DNA of 64,000 nt from Hymenobacter cellulosivorans (GCF_022919135.1 NZ_CP095049.1:2174501-2238500), one strand, 5' to 3'. Counted from the stretch's first letter, positions 9,093 to 18,350 are shown. Notes: generated by a model not told the origin, from the sequence alone. A program made the numbers and translations.

Positions 9093-9237
9093 TCATGTCG
9101 AACATGCTGCGCTTCTAGCAGATAGGAGGCATCTCGCGTGCAGCGGTGTTGTCATGCTTCGACTTCGTTTAGCATGACGTTCTTTTTCTAACAGCGCCAG
9201 CACGCGGGATTCTTCGCGGGGCTCGGAATGACGTTCT
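9093..9237. repeat. family A-related composite palindrome, copy A2
   Basis: A patchwork of family A pieces: GTCATGTCGAA near 9093, GGCATCTCGCGTGCAG near 9128, a perfect 8-bp hairpin GTCATGCT/AGCATGAC (9151-9158 with 9171-9178), and a CAGCACGCGGGATTC...CGGAATGACG part at about 9198-9233. It looks like a decayed or nested copy of the element at 33217-33312. Nothing else is seen in the 9063-9332 spacer. Confidence 0.6.
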
Positions 9238-9332
9238 GATGTTTTCTTGTCAACAGATTAGTTGTCTCCTTATTTCTGCAAGGAAGGAATAAGGGAACAA
9301 GCCTTTTTTCCTTCCGCCCTGACTGCTCCATC

Positions 9333-10352
9333 ATGCTCTTGCCCCGATTCTTGCTGACTGCCGGCCTTGTCGTAGCTGCCACTCAGCTCCACGCCCAAAT
9401 AACGACACCGGCTCCCATTCCACCGGCCGCCAAACCGGCCCCAACGCCCGCCCCACCACAAGTTACGCGCATGACCGTGGCCCAGGATGGCTCCGGCGAC
9501 TACCGCACCGTGCAGGAAGCAGTGAATGACTCCCGGGATTTGTCGCAAGTCACGGTAACGATATTCATCAAGAACGGCACCTATCGCGAGAAGCTGGTGG
9601 TGCCCTCGCACAAGACGCACGTCACGCTGCTGGGCGAAAGCAACACCGGCGTTATCATCAGCTTCGGCGATTATTCCGGCGATGCGCAGAAGCATAGTAC
9701 GTATACCTCGCACACGGTGCTGGTGCAGGCCAACGACTTTACGGCCGAGAACATCACCTTCGAAAACTCCGCTGGCCCCGTGGGACAGGCCGTAGCCCTG
9801 CACGTGGAAGGCGACCGGGCCACGTTCCGCAACTGCCGCATGCTGGGCAACCAGGACACGCTGTATATGGCCGTCGAAAACAGCCGGCAGTATTACCAGA
9901 ACTGCTACATCGAGGGCACCACCGACTTTCTGTTCGGCACCGCCACGGTGGTCTTCGAGGGCTGTGAGCTGCGTAGCAAGCGCAACTCCTACGTCACGGC
10001 CGCTTCTACCACGGCCCATCAGAAGTACGGCTACGTATTGCTCGGCTGCAAGCTCACGGCCAACGACGAGGCCAAGAAAGTGTACCTGGGCCGGCCCTGG
10101 CGTCCCAATGCCAAAACGGTGTTTATCAACTGTGAGTTGGGTGCCCACATTACGCCCGCCGGCTGGGACAACTGGCGCAACCCCGACAACGAAAAGACGG
10201 TGTACTACGCCGAATACAACTCTAGCGGCCCCGGCGCCAACCCCAAGGAGCGCGTAAAGTGGGCCCGCCAGCTCACGGCTAAGGAGGCCAAACAATACAC
10301 GCTGAAAAACATCTTCGCCGGCGGCGAAGGCTGGGACCCGGCCCGCAAGTAG
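9333..10352 (+). CDS. pectinesterase (pectin methylesterase, CE8), copy 2
   Basis: A 339-residue exported CE8 enzyme, paralogous to the gene at 8109. The signal peptide ends at LHAQ and is followed by a proline/alanine-rich linker of about 30 residues (PPAAKPAPTPAPPQ) that the first copy lacks. Catalytic signatures: GTYREK, GQAVAL, D175 in QDTL, D198 in DFLFG, R254 in LGRPW. The linker may hold the domain away from the membrane or wall. The GH2 gene starts 60 bp downstream in the same direction, so the two are probably co-transcribed. Confidence 0.92.
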   Translation: MLLPRFLLTAGLVVAATQLHAQITTPAPIPPAAKPAPTPAPPQVTRMTVAQDGSGDYRTVQEAVNDSRDLSQVTVTIFIKNGTYREKLVVPSHKTHVTLLGESNTGVIISFGDYSGDAQKHSTYTSHTVLVQANDFTAENITFENSAGPVGQAVALHVEGDRATFRNCRMLGNQDTLYMAVENSRQYYQNCYIEGTTDFLFGTATVVFEGCELRSKRNSYVTAASTTAHQKYGYVLLGCKLTANDEAKKVYLGRPWRPNAKTVFINCELGAHITPAGWDNWRNPDNEKTVYYAEYNSSGPGANPKERVKWARQLTAKEAKQYTLKNIFAGGEGWDPARK

Positions 10353-10413
10353 GAGAAAGCCTACTCGAGATTATCAGGTCGTTACGACGCCTGTTTTGCT
10401 TCAATCCTACCAC

Positions 10414-13400
10414 ATGCCCCTACGAACTACGCTTCTATTCGTCCTGATCTGGCTGGGTAGCCTGCCACTGTCTGTGCGGGCGCAGCCAGGCCGAATAGAG
10501 CAGGACCTTTCGACCCAGGACTGGAAGCTGTGGCTCGACCCCAAGGCCCGCTGGATTGAGGACCGCCTACTGGTGCCACCGGTGGACGTGCGCACGCTGC
10601 CCCAGCCCCAACCTACTGGCGGCTGGGCAGCGCTGAATACCGGCGACACCAAGACGGTGCACCTGCCAGCTACGGTGGAACAGTACTACTGGGGCCAGAA
10701 CGGTAACGCGTTTGGGCTCAGCGGCAATTACCTCGGCGTATCGTGGTTTAGCACCAAGCTGCCCGTAGCCGCCGGGCTGCGCGGTAAGCGCCTCACGTTG
10801 CAGTTTGAGAGCGTACGGTTTCGGGCCGAAATCTTCATCAACCAAAAGCTGGTGGGCTACGACCTGGTCAACAGCACGCCGTTTGAAGTCGACATCACCG
10901 ACTTCGTGCAGTACGGACAGGACAACGACCTGGCCATCCGCATCACCGACCCCAACGGTAACTTCGACTGGCGCGACTCCCAGAACTTCATGTGGGGCAG
11001 CTACCGCACGATTCCGACCCACGGCTTCGGCGGCATCACTGGCGGCGTGCGGCTGCGGGCCACCGAGCCGGTGTTTATCCACGACGTGTTCGTGAAAAAC
11101 CAGCCCGACCCGCGCAAGATTGAGGTGGAAGTAACCGCCGACAACCGCAGCGGCCAGCCCGCAGCCGGCACGCTGCTGCTCCAAATTCAGGAGCGCAAGA
11201 CTGGAGGCAAAACGGTGTTCAGCCAGCGCTACCCACTGAGCGAATTGCCGACGGGTCTTACTGTCAAGGCGGTGAGCGTGACGGTGCCCGAGGCTCAGCT
11301 GTGGAGCGTGGACAACCCGAACCTGTACGTGCTGACTGCCACCTGGCAGGGCAGCGACGAGCGCACCGACAGCTACGCCCAGCGCTTTGGCTTCCGGTGG
11401 TTTGAAATCCGGGACGTGGCGGGCCATGACCGGCAGTTCTTCTTGAACGGCCGGCGCATCGTGCTGCGCACCTCTATTTCCTGGGGTTTCTGGCCGGTGA
11501 ATGGTATTGCGCCCAGTAATGCGCTGGCCCGCAAGCAGGTCGAAACGGCCAAGGCCCTGGGGCTGAACATGCTCAACTTTCACCGCACCATCGGCCAAAC
11601 CAACGTGCTCGACTACGCCGACGAGCTGGGCCTGTTGTACTTCGAAGAGCCCGGCGGCAACTCCTACCCGGTCGACAAGTTCAACCCCACCGACTTGCTG
11701 GGCCGGCGGCAGACCGACTTTTACTTTGCCACCCGCACCGAGAAAGTGCTGCGCATGATCCGGCGCGACCGGAACCACCCCTCGTTGGTTATTTACAACT
11801 TCCACAACGAGCGGGGCGCCCCACCCCAGGACCAGGACCGGCAGCAGATGCTGGCCGCCCACGCCCTGGACAATTCCCGGCTGCTGACGTACAACTCCTC
11901 CAACGGCGACCCGACGCTCAAGCCCAACCCGCGCTTTAAGCTGCACCTGCTACCCTACAGCAACGAATTTCACGACTACGGCTGGTTTGACCAGCACCAC
12001 GCCGGCGGCCCGGGTACCTACCACGACAACCTCTACACCAACCCCACCAGCTACCTGCGCTACACCGACCACCAGGACGAAATCATTTACTACGGTGAGG
12101 AAGGCGCCATCGGCACGCCGCCGCGGTTGGAGCTGATTCGCAACGAAATCCTGAAAACCGGCCGGGACCAGGGCTGGGAAACGGCCAGCTACCTGCAGTG
12201 GTACGACGCCTACGACCAGTTCCTGACCAACACGCCTGGCTTTCGGGCGGCCTTCCCGACGGTGGATGCGCTGACCAAGGCTATGGGCAACGTGGCCTAT
12301 TATTACCAGGGCCGCACCATCGAAAACATTCGCCTCAACAACACCACCGACGGCTACGCCGTGAACGGCTGGGAAAGCATGATGCTGGAAAACCACTCCG
12401 GCATCGTCGACAACTACCGCAACCCCAAAGGTGACGTCGAGCTTATTGCCCACTACAACCGCCCGCTTTACGTGGCCGTGAAACTGAACCGCAAGGTCTT
12501 GGGCGTCGGCGACACGACTACGGTGGACTTGTTTATCGTCAACGAAGCTAACCTCAAGGGCAAGCTCACGCTGCTGGTAAAAGCTACCGACGAAAAAGGC
12601 GCCGTCGTGTTCAGCCGCAAGCTGCCCGTGCGCGTGAGTGGGGGCACCACCTACGGCGAGCTGCTGAAAGCCGGCCTGAAAGTAGTGCCCCGCACGGCAG
12701 GCTACACCCACGTGACGGCCGAGCTGCTTAGTGGCGGCAAAACGGTAGCCACCGGTAATGACTCCATGCTGGCCCTACGCCTCAACACGGCCGGAATTCC
12801 GGCCCAGGGCATGGTAGCTGATACCAGCGGGGTGCTGGGCAAGTACCTCAAATCGGTGGGCGTGGCGGGGTTCCGGGAATTTAAGTCGGGGCGGCCGGAG
12901 GGTAAGTATCTGCTCGTCGGGGCTTTCAACCCGCAGCAAACCGGCAACCCGCTGGTAACCGAAATCCTGGAGTGGGTGAACGAGGGCAACACGCTGATTG
13001 TGGTGGGCAACATCGACAAGTGGGCCACGCATTTGGGCCGCAAGGAAGTCGTGGATTACCGCGGCCTCAAGGAGCTGGGCACCAGCTGGTACGGTGGCAA
13101 CTACTTCGTCAAAAGCCACCCGCTGTTTGAGGGCCTGCCCCAGAATTGCGTCTTCAACTGGGAATACCAGTGCTTTGCTACCTACAACCGCAGCCGCCTG
13201 GGCTTGCGCCTGTTCAACGGCGAAACCGTGGTGGGCTGCGTCTCCGACCACAAGAAGGAAGTGTACTCGGCCCTGAGTATCGTGCCCCACGGCCGGGGCC
13301 GCATCATCCTCTCGGCCCTGGACATGGCCGCCTGCCTCAAGGAAGTAGCGGTGGGCAAGCGGGCCGAGGGCGACGGGGAAAACGAGGCCATGAAAACCTT

Positions 13401-13485
13401 CAACACGTCCCAGAAAAACAAGGCCAATCTGGTGGGCCAGCAGCTCTTGCTCAACATGCTACGCTTCGCCAATAAAGCGGAGTAA
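10414..13485 (+). CDS. exported GH2-family glycoside hydrolase with a C-terminal GATase-like domain
   Basis: About 1,023 residues with a signal peptide ending VRAQ. The start at 10414 is chosen over an in-frame TTG at 10396. Order of parts: N-terminal galactose-binding-like sandwich (about 60-220, WFSTKLPV...FINQKLVGYD), immunoglobulin-like domain (about 230-335), TIM barrel (about 340-640), further beta domains, then from about 800 a region like class I glutamine-amidotransferase folds (YLLVGAF...ILEWVNEGNTLIVVG). The acid/base is E466 in HNERG; the nucleophile is E562 or E563 in YGEEG. GH2 covers beta-galactosidases, beta-glucuronidases, beta-galacturonidases and others. The pectin neighbours suggest release of a side-chain beta-linked sugar, but specificity is not settled. 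Confidence 0.82.
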   Translation: MPLRTTLLFVLIWLGSLPLSVRAQPGRIEQDLSTQDWKLWLDPKARWIEDRLLVPPVDVRTLPQPQPTGGWAALNTGDTKTVHLPATVEQYYWGQNGNAFGLSGNYLGVSWFSTKLPVAAGLRGKRLTLQFESVRFRAEIFINQKLVGYDLVNSTPFEVDITDFVQYGQDNDLAIRITDPNGNFDWRDSQNFMWGSYRTIPTHGFGGITGGVRLRATEPVFIHDVFVKNQPDPRKIEVEVTADNRSGQPAAGTLLLQIQERKTGGKTVFSQRYPLSELPTGLTVKAVSVTVPEAQLWSVDNPNLYVLTATWQGSDERTDSYAQRFGFRWFEIRDVAGHDRQFFLNGRRIVLRTSISWGFWPVNGIAPSNALARKQVETAKALGLNMLNFHRTIGQTNVLDYADELGLLYFEEPGGNSYPVDKFNPTDLLGRRQTDFYFATRTEKVLRMIRRDRNHPSLVIYNFHNERGAPPQDQDRQQMLAAHALDNSRLLTYNSSNGDPTLKPNPRFKLHLLPYSNEFHDYGWFDQHHAGGPGTYHDNLYTNPTSYLRYTDHQDEIIYYGEEGAIGTPPRLELIRNEILKTGRDQGWETASYLQWYDAYDQFLTNTPGFRAAFPTVDALTKAMGNVAYYYQGRTIENIRLNNTTDGYAVNGWESMMLENHSGIVDNYRNPKGDVELIAHYNRPLYVAVKLNRKVLGVGDTTTVDLFIVNEANLKGKLTLLVKATDEKGAVVFSRKLPVRVSGGTTYGELLKAGLKVVPRTAGYTHVTAELLSGGKTVATGNDSMLALRLNTAGIPAQGMVADTSGVLGKYLKSVGVAGFREFKSGRPEGKYLLVGAFNPQQTGNPLVTEILEWVNEGNTLIVVGNIDKWATHLGRKEVVDYRGLKELGTSWYGGNYFVKSHPLFEGLPQNCVFNWEYQCFATYNRSRLGLRLFNGETVVGCVSDHKKEVYSALSIVPHGRGRIILSALDMAACLKEVAVGKRAEGDGENEAMKTFNTSQKNKANLVGQQLLLNMLRFANKAE

Positions 13486-13574
13486 GAGCCTACCTGCGCC
13501 AAACCGGGCAGCAACGCCGCTGGTTCTGTATCTTGGGGCCGCGCCCCCGCGCCCATAACCGCCCTGCCTTTGCC

Positions 13575-14279
13575 GTGAGAGAGTACGTGCTGTTCGTCGA
13601 TACCGAAACCTCCGGCATTCCGCAGGACTGGACGCAGCCGTATTCGGTGCTGGGCAACTGGCCCCACATTGCCCAGCTGGCCTGGGTGGTATACACCAAA
13701 GCAGGCGAGGAAATCAAGGCCGAAAACCATTACATTCTGCCCAGCGACTACGACGTGAGCCCCGCCTCGGTGAGCGTGCACGGCCTGACCCGGGAGTTTT
13801 TGCAGGAGCATGGCCAGTCCCGGCACGAGGTGATGCACCGCCTGTTTCAGGACCTGCTGCGCTACGAGCCCCTGGTGGTGGCCCACTTCATGAAGCTCGA
13901 TTTTCACATGCTGGGCGTGGGCTTCTACCGGGCCGGTCTGGAAAACCCCTTGGAAGTGCTACCCACCTTCTGCACCATGCTGCCCACCAGCAGCTTCGTG
14001 CGCAACGGGGCCCAGCGCTACCTGCGCCTGGGTGAGCTGTACGAGCGGCTGTTTAAGGAGCCCCTGGAGCGGCAGCACGACGCGCTGGTGGACGCCCAGG
14101 CCACGGCCCGCTGCTTTTTCGAGCTGTGGCGGCAGGGCGACGTCACCGAAAAAACCATTGCGGCCCAGGCGCCTTTCCGGCGGCCCACGGTCGCGGCGGA
14201 GCCCAGTTATTCGGCTATACTTGCCGGACTGCTGCTGTTGGCTCTGCTTCTGCTGGGCGTTTACTTTTTATTTCTCTAA
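13575..14279 (+). CDS. DEDDh 3'-5' exonuclease (DnaQ-like) with a C-terminal membrane anchor
   Basis: A 234-residue protein from a GTG start at 13575, which gives REYVLFVDTETSGIP at the N-terminus as in other DnaQ-like enzymes; an upstream frame from 13533 adds unrelated residues. The DEDDh set is complete: D9 and E11, D109 (KLDFHML), H168 and D173 (QHDALVDAQAT). Unusually, the last 23 or so residues form a hydrophobic helix (LLLLALLLLGVYFLFL), so it is probably a tail-anchored membrane protein. It stops two bases before the DUF294 gene. Members of this exonuclease group often sit beside DUF294 proteins, so a joint role in nucleotide signalling is more likely than DNA proofreading. Confidence 0.82.
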   Translation: MREYVLFVDTETSGIPQDWTQPYSVLGNWPHIAQLAWVVYTKAGEEIKAENHYILPSDYDVSPASVSVHGLTREFLQEHGQSRHEVMHRLFQDLLRYEPLVVAHFMKLDFHMLGVGFYRAGLENPLEVLPTFCTMLPTSSFVRNGAQRYLRLGELYERLFKEPLERQHDALVDAQATARCFFELWRQGDVTEKTIAAQAPFRRPTVAAEPSYSAILAGLLLLALLLLGVYFLFL

Positions 14280-14281
14280 CC

Positions 14282-16195
14282 ATGACCGACCGGATAGATT
14301 TCCTGCGCACTGTCAAGCCCTTTGACCTGCTGCCCGACGACGTGCTGCGCGAAATTGCCGAGCTGCTGGAAGAAGTGACCCACCCGCGCGAGGCCGTTAT
14401 CTACATGCAGGACGTGAGCAAGCTGCGCGGCCTCGATATTGTAGTGGAAGGGGAGTACGAAACGTTTTTTTACGACAGCCAGCAAAACAAGCGCCTGGTG
14501 GAGCACTGTGGGCCGGGCTGCTGCTACGGTGGTATTTCGGTGCTGCTCAACAAGAAACGCTCCTTGCGCACGGTGCTGGCCAAGCGCGGCACCCGGGTCT
14601 ACTTCCTGCACCGCCGCGACTTTAAGGCGCTGTGCCAGGCCTATGCGGGCTTCTTTGAGCACTTCACCACCAAGTATGGGCAGCGTATGCTCGACGACGA
14701 GTATGCCCACTTCGTCAAGCTCAACCAAACCGGCAGCATCGCCCAGAACTACCTGGCCTCCGACCAGCTCTACTCGCGCCGTCTCGAAGCCGTAGAGCTG
14801 CGCGAGTTACTGGCCTGCCCCGGCACCACACCCATTCACGAAGTGGCCCGCCGCATGGCTGAGGCCCGCACCAGCTGCTACTTCATCACCGACGACACGA
14901 CCGGCACCGTTACGGGCTACGTCACCGACATCACCCTGCGCGACAAAGTAGTAGCCGGCCTCATCGACGCCCGCCAGCCGGTGAGTGCCGTCATGGATGC
15001 GCCCGTGGTCAGTATTAGCGCCCAGGCCTACGTGTATGAGGCCATTCTGCTGATGTTTCAGACCAAGACCCGCTACTTACTGGTGCAGGGCGAGGCCGGG
15101 ACGTACGTCGGGTTTGTGAGCCGCAACAAGCTGCTCAGCGACCAGGCCCAGTCGCCGTTTATCTTCATCCAGTCGGTGAAGCAGGCCGTGTCGGGCCAAG
15201 AGCTGCGGCGGCGCTGGGAGCAGGTGCCCGACATGGTCTATCAGCTCCTGGACCGCGGCGTCAAGCCCGAAATTGTGAACCAGCTCATCACCAGCATTTC
15301 CGACACCATTGCCCTCAAAGTCATTGAGGGCGTGATTCAGGAACTAGGGCCGCCGCCGGCCAAGTTCGTGTTTATGGTGCTGGGCAGCGAGGGCCGCAAG
15401 GAGCAAACCCTACTCACCGACCAAGACAACGCCATTATTTACGAAGACAAGGCCAACGAGCAGCGCGAGGCCGTGCGGGCCTACTTCAAGCAATTTGCCA
15501 CCCGCGTATCCGACCAGCTCAACGACATCGGGTTTAGCTTCTGTGAAGGCGGCTTCATGGCCAAAAACCCGAAGTGGACCCATTCCTTGTCGCACTGGAA
15601 GCGCAACTACACCGAATGGATCAGCGAGTCGAACCCCGAGGCCGTGATGCAGTTCGCCGCCTTCTTCGACTGCCGCTACCTCTACGGCGACGCCACCATC
15701 ATGGAAGAGCTGCAGGCCTTTCTGAGCGAGCAGCTACAGGTACCCCACGACCGGTTTTTCTATTACATGGCTATTAATGCCCTGCAGTTTGAGCCCCCGC
15801 TGACGTTTTTCCGCAACATCCGCACCTTTACCGTAGGCTCCCAACAGGTGTTCAACCTGAAGAAAACCATGACGCCCATCGTAGATCTGGCCCGCATCTA
15901 CGCCCTCAAGCACCGCATCTTTCTGACCAATACCGGCGAGCGGCTGGCGGCCCTCCAGGAGCAGGGCGTGTTCTCCGATAAAGAGTACCACGAGCTGCTG
16001 CAGTCGTACTACTACCTGATGGGTATGCGCCTCAAGAAGCAGGCCGTGCAGATCATCAGCGACAAACGCCGGCCCGATAATTACATTGACCCCAAGACCC
16101 TGACCCGGGTAGAGGAGGTTAGCCTGAAGGAAATCTTCAAGGTTATCGGCGACTTCCAGCTCAAGATTAAAGTTGGCTTCGCCAAAACCTTATAA
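14282..16195 (+). CDS. cNMP-binding/CBS/DUF294 putative nucleotidyltransferase
   Basis: A 637-residue soluble signalling-type protein. Parts in order: cyclic-nucleotide-binding-like domain (about 1-140), paired CBS domains (about 165-290), a DUF294 nucleotidyltransferase core with G368-S369 (GSEGRKEQ) and the D380-x-D382 metal pair (LTDQDNA), then the DUF294 C-terminal domain to the end. The architecture matches bacterial GlnD-like proteins thought to sense small nucleotides and modify a partner. ATG 14282 is chosen because it follows the exonuclease stop by two bases; the open frame extends upstream to 14126 inside that gene. Substrate and partner are unknown. Confidence 0.85.
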   Translation: MTDRIDFLRTVKPFDLLPDDVLREIAELLEEVTHPREAVIYMQDVSKLRGLDIVVEGEYETFFYDSQQNKRLVEHCGPGCCYGGISVLLNKKRSLRTVLAKRGTRVYFLHRRDFKALCQAYAGFFEHFTTKYGQRMLDDEYAHFVKLNQTGSIAQNYLASDQLYSRRLEAVELRELLACPGTTPIHEVARRMAEARTSCYFITDDTTGTVTGYVTDITLRDKVVAGLIDARQPVSAVMDAPVVSISAQAYVYEAILLMFQTKTRYLLVQGEAGTYVGFVSRNKLLSDQAQSPFIFIQSVKQAVSGQELRRRWEQVPDMVYQLLDRGVKPEIVNQLITSISDTIALKVIEGVIQELGPPPAKFVFMVLGSEGRKEQTLLTDQDNAIIYEDKANEQREAVRAYFKQFATRVSDQLNDIGFSFCEGGFMAKNPKWTHSLSHWKRNYTEWISESNPEAVMQFAAFFDCRYLYGDATIMEELQAFLSEQLQVPHDRFFYYMAINALQFEPPLTFFRNIRTFTVGSQQVFNLKKTMTPIVDLARIYALKHRIFLTNTGERLAALQEQGVFSDKEYHELLQSYYYLMGMRLKKQAVQIISDKRRPDNYIDPKTLTRVEEVSLKEIFKVIGDFQLKIKVGFAKTL

Positions 16196-16265
16196 GGTGG
16201 GGCCTAGTCGGAAAATGCTCGTTTTTGGCTTCCTTACGTCGCCTTTTCAACCCCACCTACGTTCT

Positions 16266-17501
16266 ATGCTACTGCCAAACCCTACTTCGCTACTTCCTTT
16301 CCGCTCGTCCCTGCTGACCGGCAGCCTCTCGGCCGCACTGCTCCTGGCGGGCTGCGAGCAAGCCAAAAAGCCCGAGCAAACGGCCGCCTCACCCGGTGCC
16401 GCGGCCTCATCCGCAACCGACTCACTCAAGAACATGCCCACTTCCGCTTCATTCGGTAAAACCACAGATGGTACCGAAGTCCAGCTCTACACGCTCACCA
16501 ACGCCCACGGGCTGAAGGCCACCATCACCAACTACGGCGGCATCGTGACCAGCCTACAGGTGCCCGATAAAGCCGGCCAGCTCGGCGACATCGTGCTGGG
16601 CTTCGACAACGTGAGCGGCTACCAGAGCCCGGAGTACCAGAAGTCTGGTCCTTATTTCGGGGCCCTGATTGGCCGCTACGGCAACCGCATTGCCAAAGGC
16701 CAGTTCACCCTTGATGGCAAAGAGTACACCCTGGCCAAAAACAACGGGCCCAACCATTTGCACGGTGGCCTCAAGGGCTTTGATAAGGTGATCTGGCAGG
16801 CCGAGCCGGGCCGCGGCGAGGCGGGTCAGTCCCTGAAGCTGACCTATGTGAGCAAAGACGGGGAGGAGGGCTACCCCGGCAACCTGACCGTGACAGCCAC
16901 TTACACGCTCACCGACACCGACGAGCTGCGCATCGACTACACGGCCACCACCGACAAAGCCACGCCCGTCAACCTGACCAACCACAGCTACTTCAACCTC
17001 GGGGCGGGCCAGAGCAAAGACGTGCTAAGCCACCAGGTGCAGCTGTCGGCCGATAAGTACACGGTGGTAGCTGCCGACCTGATTCCGACCGGAGAGCTGC
17101 GCGCCGTGACAGGCACACCCTTCGACTTCACTACACCCCATGCTATTGGGGAGCGGATAGCCCAGGTACCCGGCGGCTATGACCACAACTGGGTACTCAA
17201 CGACACGGGCAAGCTGCGCCCGGTGGCCATGGTGGTGGAGCCCGCCTCGGGCCGCACCCTGCAGGTGCTCACCACCGAGCCCGGCATCCAGTTCTACACC
17301 GGCAACTTCCTCGACGGTAGCCTCACGGGCAAGGGCGGTACGGCCTATGGCAAGCACGCGGGCTTCTGCCTCGAAACCCAGCACTTCCCCGACTCGCCCA
17401 ACCAGCCCAAGTTTCCCAGCACCACCCTGCAGCCCAGCACCACCCTGCAGTCGACGACTATTTACAAGTTTGGTATTCAGCCGGCCAACCCCGAGGCGTA
17501 A
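16266..17501 (+). CDS. aldose 1-epimerase (galactose mutarotase) lipoprotein
   Basis: A 411-residue GalM-family enzyme exported as a lipoprotein: the start at 16266 gives a signal peptide with lipobox LLAGC. It interconverts alpha and beta anomers of aldoses such as galactose, here probably in the periplasm. Catalytic residues are H240 (TNHSYFNL) and E370 (FCLETQHFPD). The C-terminal strand contains a repeated unit, PSTTLQ-PSTTLQ, caused by an exact 18-bp tandem duplication at 17415-17450 just before the conserved STTIYKFG end. The catalytic core is unaffected. It is followed by a strong terminator. Confidence 0.88.
   Translation: MLLPNPTSLLPFRSSLLTGSLSAALLLAGCEQAKKPEQTAASPGAAASSATDSLKNMPTSASFGKTTDGTEVQLYTLTNAHGLKATITNYGGIVTSLQVPDKAGQLGDIVLGFDNVSGYQSPEYQKSGPYFGALIGRYGNRIAKGQFTLDGKEYTLAKNNGPNHLHGGLKGFDKVIWQAEPGRGEAGQSLKLTYVSKDGEEGYPGNLTVTATYTLTDTDELRIDYTATTDKATPVNLTNHSYFNLGAGQSKDVLSHQVQLSADKYTVVAADLIPTGELRAVTGTPFDFTTPHAIGERIAQVPGGYDHNWVLNDTGKLRPVAMVVEPASGRTLQVLTTEPGIQFYTGNFLDGSLTGKGGTAYGKHAGFCLETQHFPDSPNQPKFPSTTLQPSTTLQSTTIYKFGIQPANPEA
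17415..17450 (+). repeat. exact 18-bp tandem duplication inside the epimerase gene
   Basis: CCCAGCACCACCCTGCAG occurs twice head to tail (17415-17432 and 17433-17450). It keeps frame and adds six residues near the C-terminus. Confidence 0.95.
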
Positions 17502-17530
17502 CCTACTTGGTCAACTTTTAGATATTGGTA

Positions 17531-17566
17531 AAAACCGCCTGGGAAGCTTATCCCAGGCGGTTTTTT
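17531..17566 (+). terminator. intrinsic terminator after the epimerase
   Basis: The stem AAAACCGCCTGGGA (17531-17544) pairs with the mirrored arm ending in six T (17551-17566), with a 6-base loop. Confidence 0.92.
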
Positions 17567-17710
17567 GTGGGGTAAGAAGTCAGGGCAAAGGGAAGCAACG
17601 GAAAGCAGATTAGTATTTTTTTCCAACACCGGAGGAGTTTCTCCGTAAGAGGCTCTACCGTGGGTAACCACCGCGGTTCCTTCTCTCTACTTCATAAAAC
17701 TCTCACGACT

Positions 17711-18220
17711 ATGAAAACTGCATTCGCTCTCGCTGCCCTTTTTGCTGCTGGTATCACTTCGGCTTCGGCCCAAACGACTTCGGGTTCTACCACCGCCGGT
17801 GCTTCGACATCGGGCACGTCCACATCCGGCTCGATGACGAGCGGTTCGATGACCAGCGGTGCCTCGACGTCCGGCACGATGAACACCGGCACGACTAGCG
17901 GTACGATGGGTACCACCAGCGGCACCATGGGCACCGGTACCACCAGCGGTACTTACAACACTGGCACGACCAGCGGCACGATGAACACCGGCACTACGTC
18001 GGGCTCGGGCTCGATGGGCACCGGCACCACGTCTGGCACGATGAGCACCACCTCGGGCTCGGGCTCGATGGACACCGGCACCACCTCGGGTTCGACTATG
18101 AGCACGGGCGCTATGGAAGCTGACGGCACCAAAGTGAAAAACAAAGCCAACAAAAAAGGCAAAATGAAGACCAAGGATGACAGCATGAAGGCTAAGGCTA
18201 AGACCAAGCCCGGCATGTAA
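17711..18220 (+). CDS. secreted low-complexity Thr/Ser/Gly/Met-rich protein with a basic tail
   Basis: A 169-residue protein starting at 17711 with a signal peptide ending ASAQ. The middle (about residues 22-135) is made of short units such as TSGT, TSGSM and NTGTTSGTM, encoded by matching imperfect DNA repeats. The last 35 residues are lysine-rich (KMKTKDDSMKAKAKTK). It has no recognised domain. The basic tail resembles the end of the lipoprotein at 25356-26027, and another small Thr-rich secreted protein lies at 22490. Disordered, possibly surface or matrix material; function unknown. Repeat number is probably variable between strains. Confidence 0.7.
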   Translation: MKTAFALAALFAAGITSASAQTTSGSTTAGASTSGTSTSGSMTSGSMTSGASTSGTMNTGTTSGTMGTTSGTMGTGTTSGTYNTGTTSGTMNTGTTSGSGSMGTGTTSGTMSTTSGSGSMDTGTTSGSTMSTGAMEADGTKVKNKANKKGKMKTKDDSMKAKAKTKPGM

Positions 18221-18238
18221 TTCCCCCGGAATTCTGAC

Positions 18239-18274
18239 AACAGCCCCCGTTACCTCTGGTAGCGGGGGCTGTTT
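18239..18274 (+). terminator. intrinsic terminator after the low-complexity gene
   Basis: The arm CAGCCCCCGTTACC pairs with GGTAGCGGGGGCTG (one mismatch) and a short T-run follows. Confidence 0.8.
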
Positions 18275-18350
18275 GCTTGTGGGTATCCTGGCCTTGCCAT
18301 AGCACTCCGGCCAAGTGCCAGGGGCTATTTTAGCTAGCCGTTCTATTTCT

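Noticed and set aside
10567..11946. Minus-strand frame of 459 codons opposite the GH2 gene
   Set aside because: Overlaps a gene with intact catalytic motifs; translation has no domain features.
17770..18110. Repetitive stretch that could be taken for a CRISPR or satellite array
   Set aside because: The repeats keep codon frame and encode TSG/TM units within a signal-peptide-bearing gene; no constant repeat with unique spacers.
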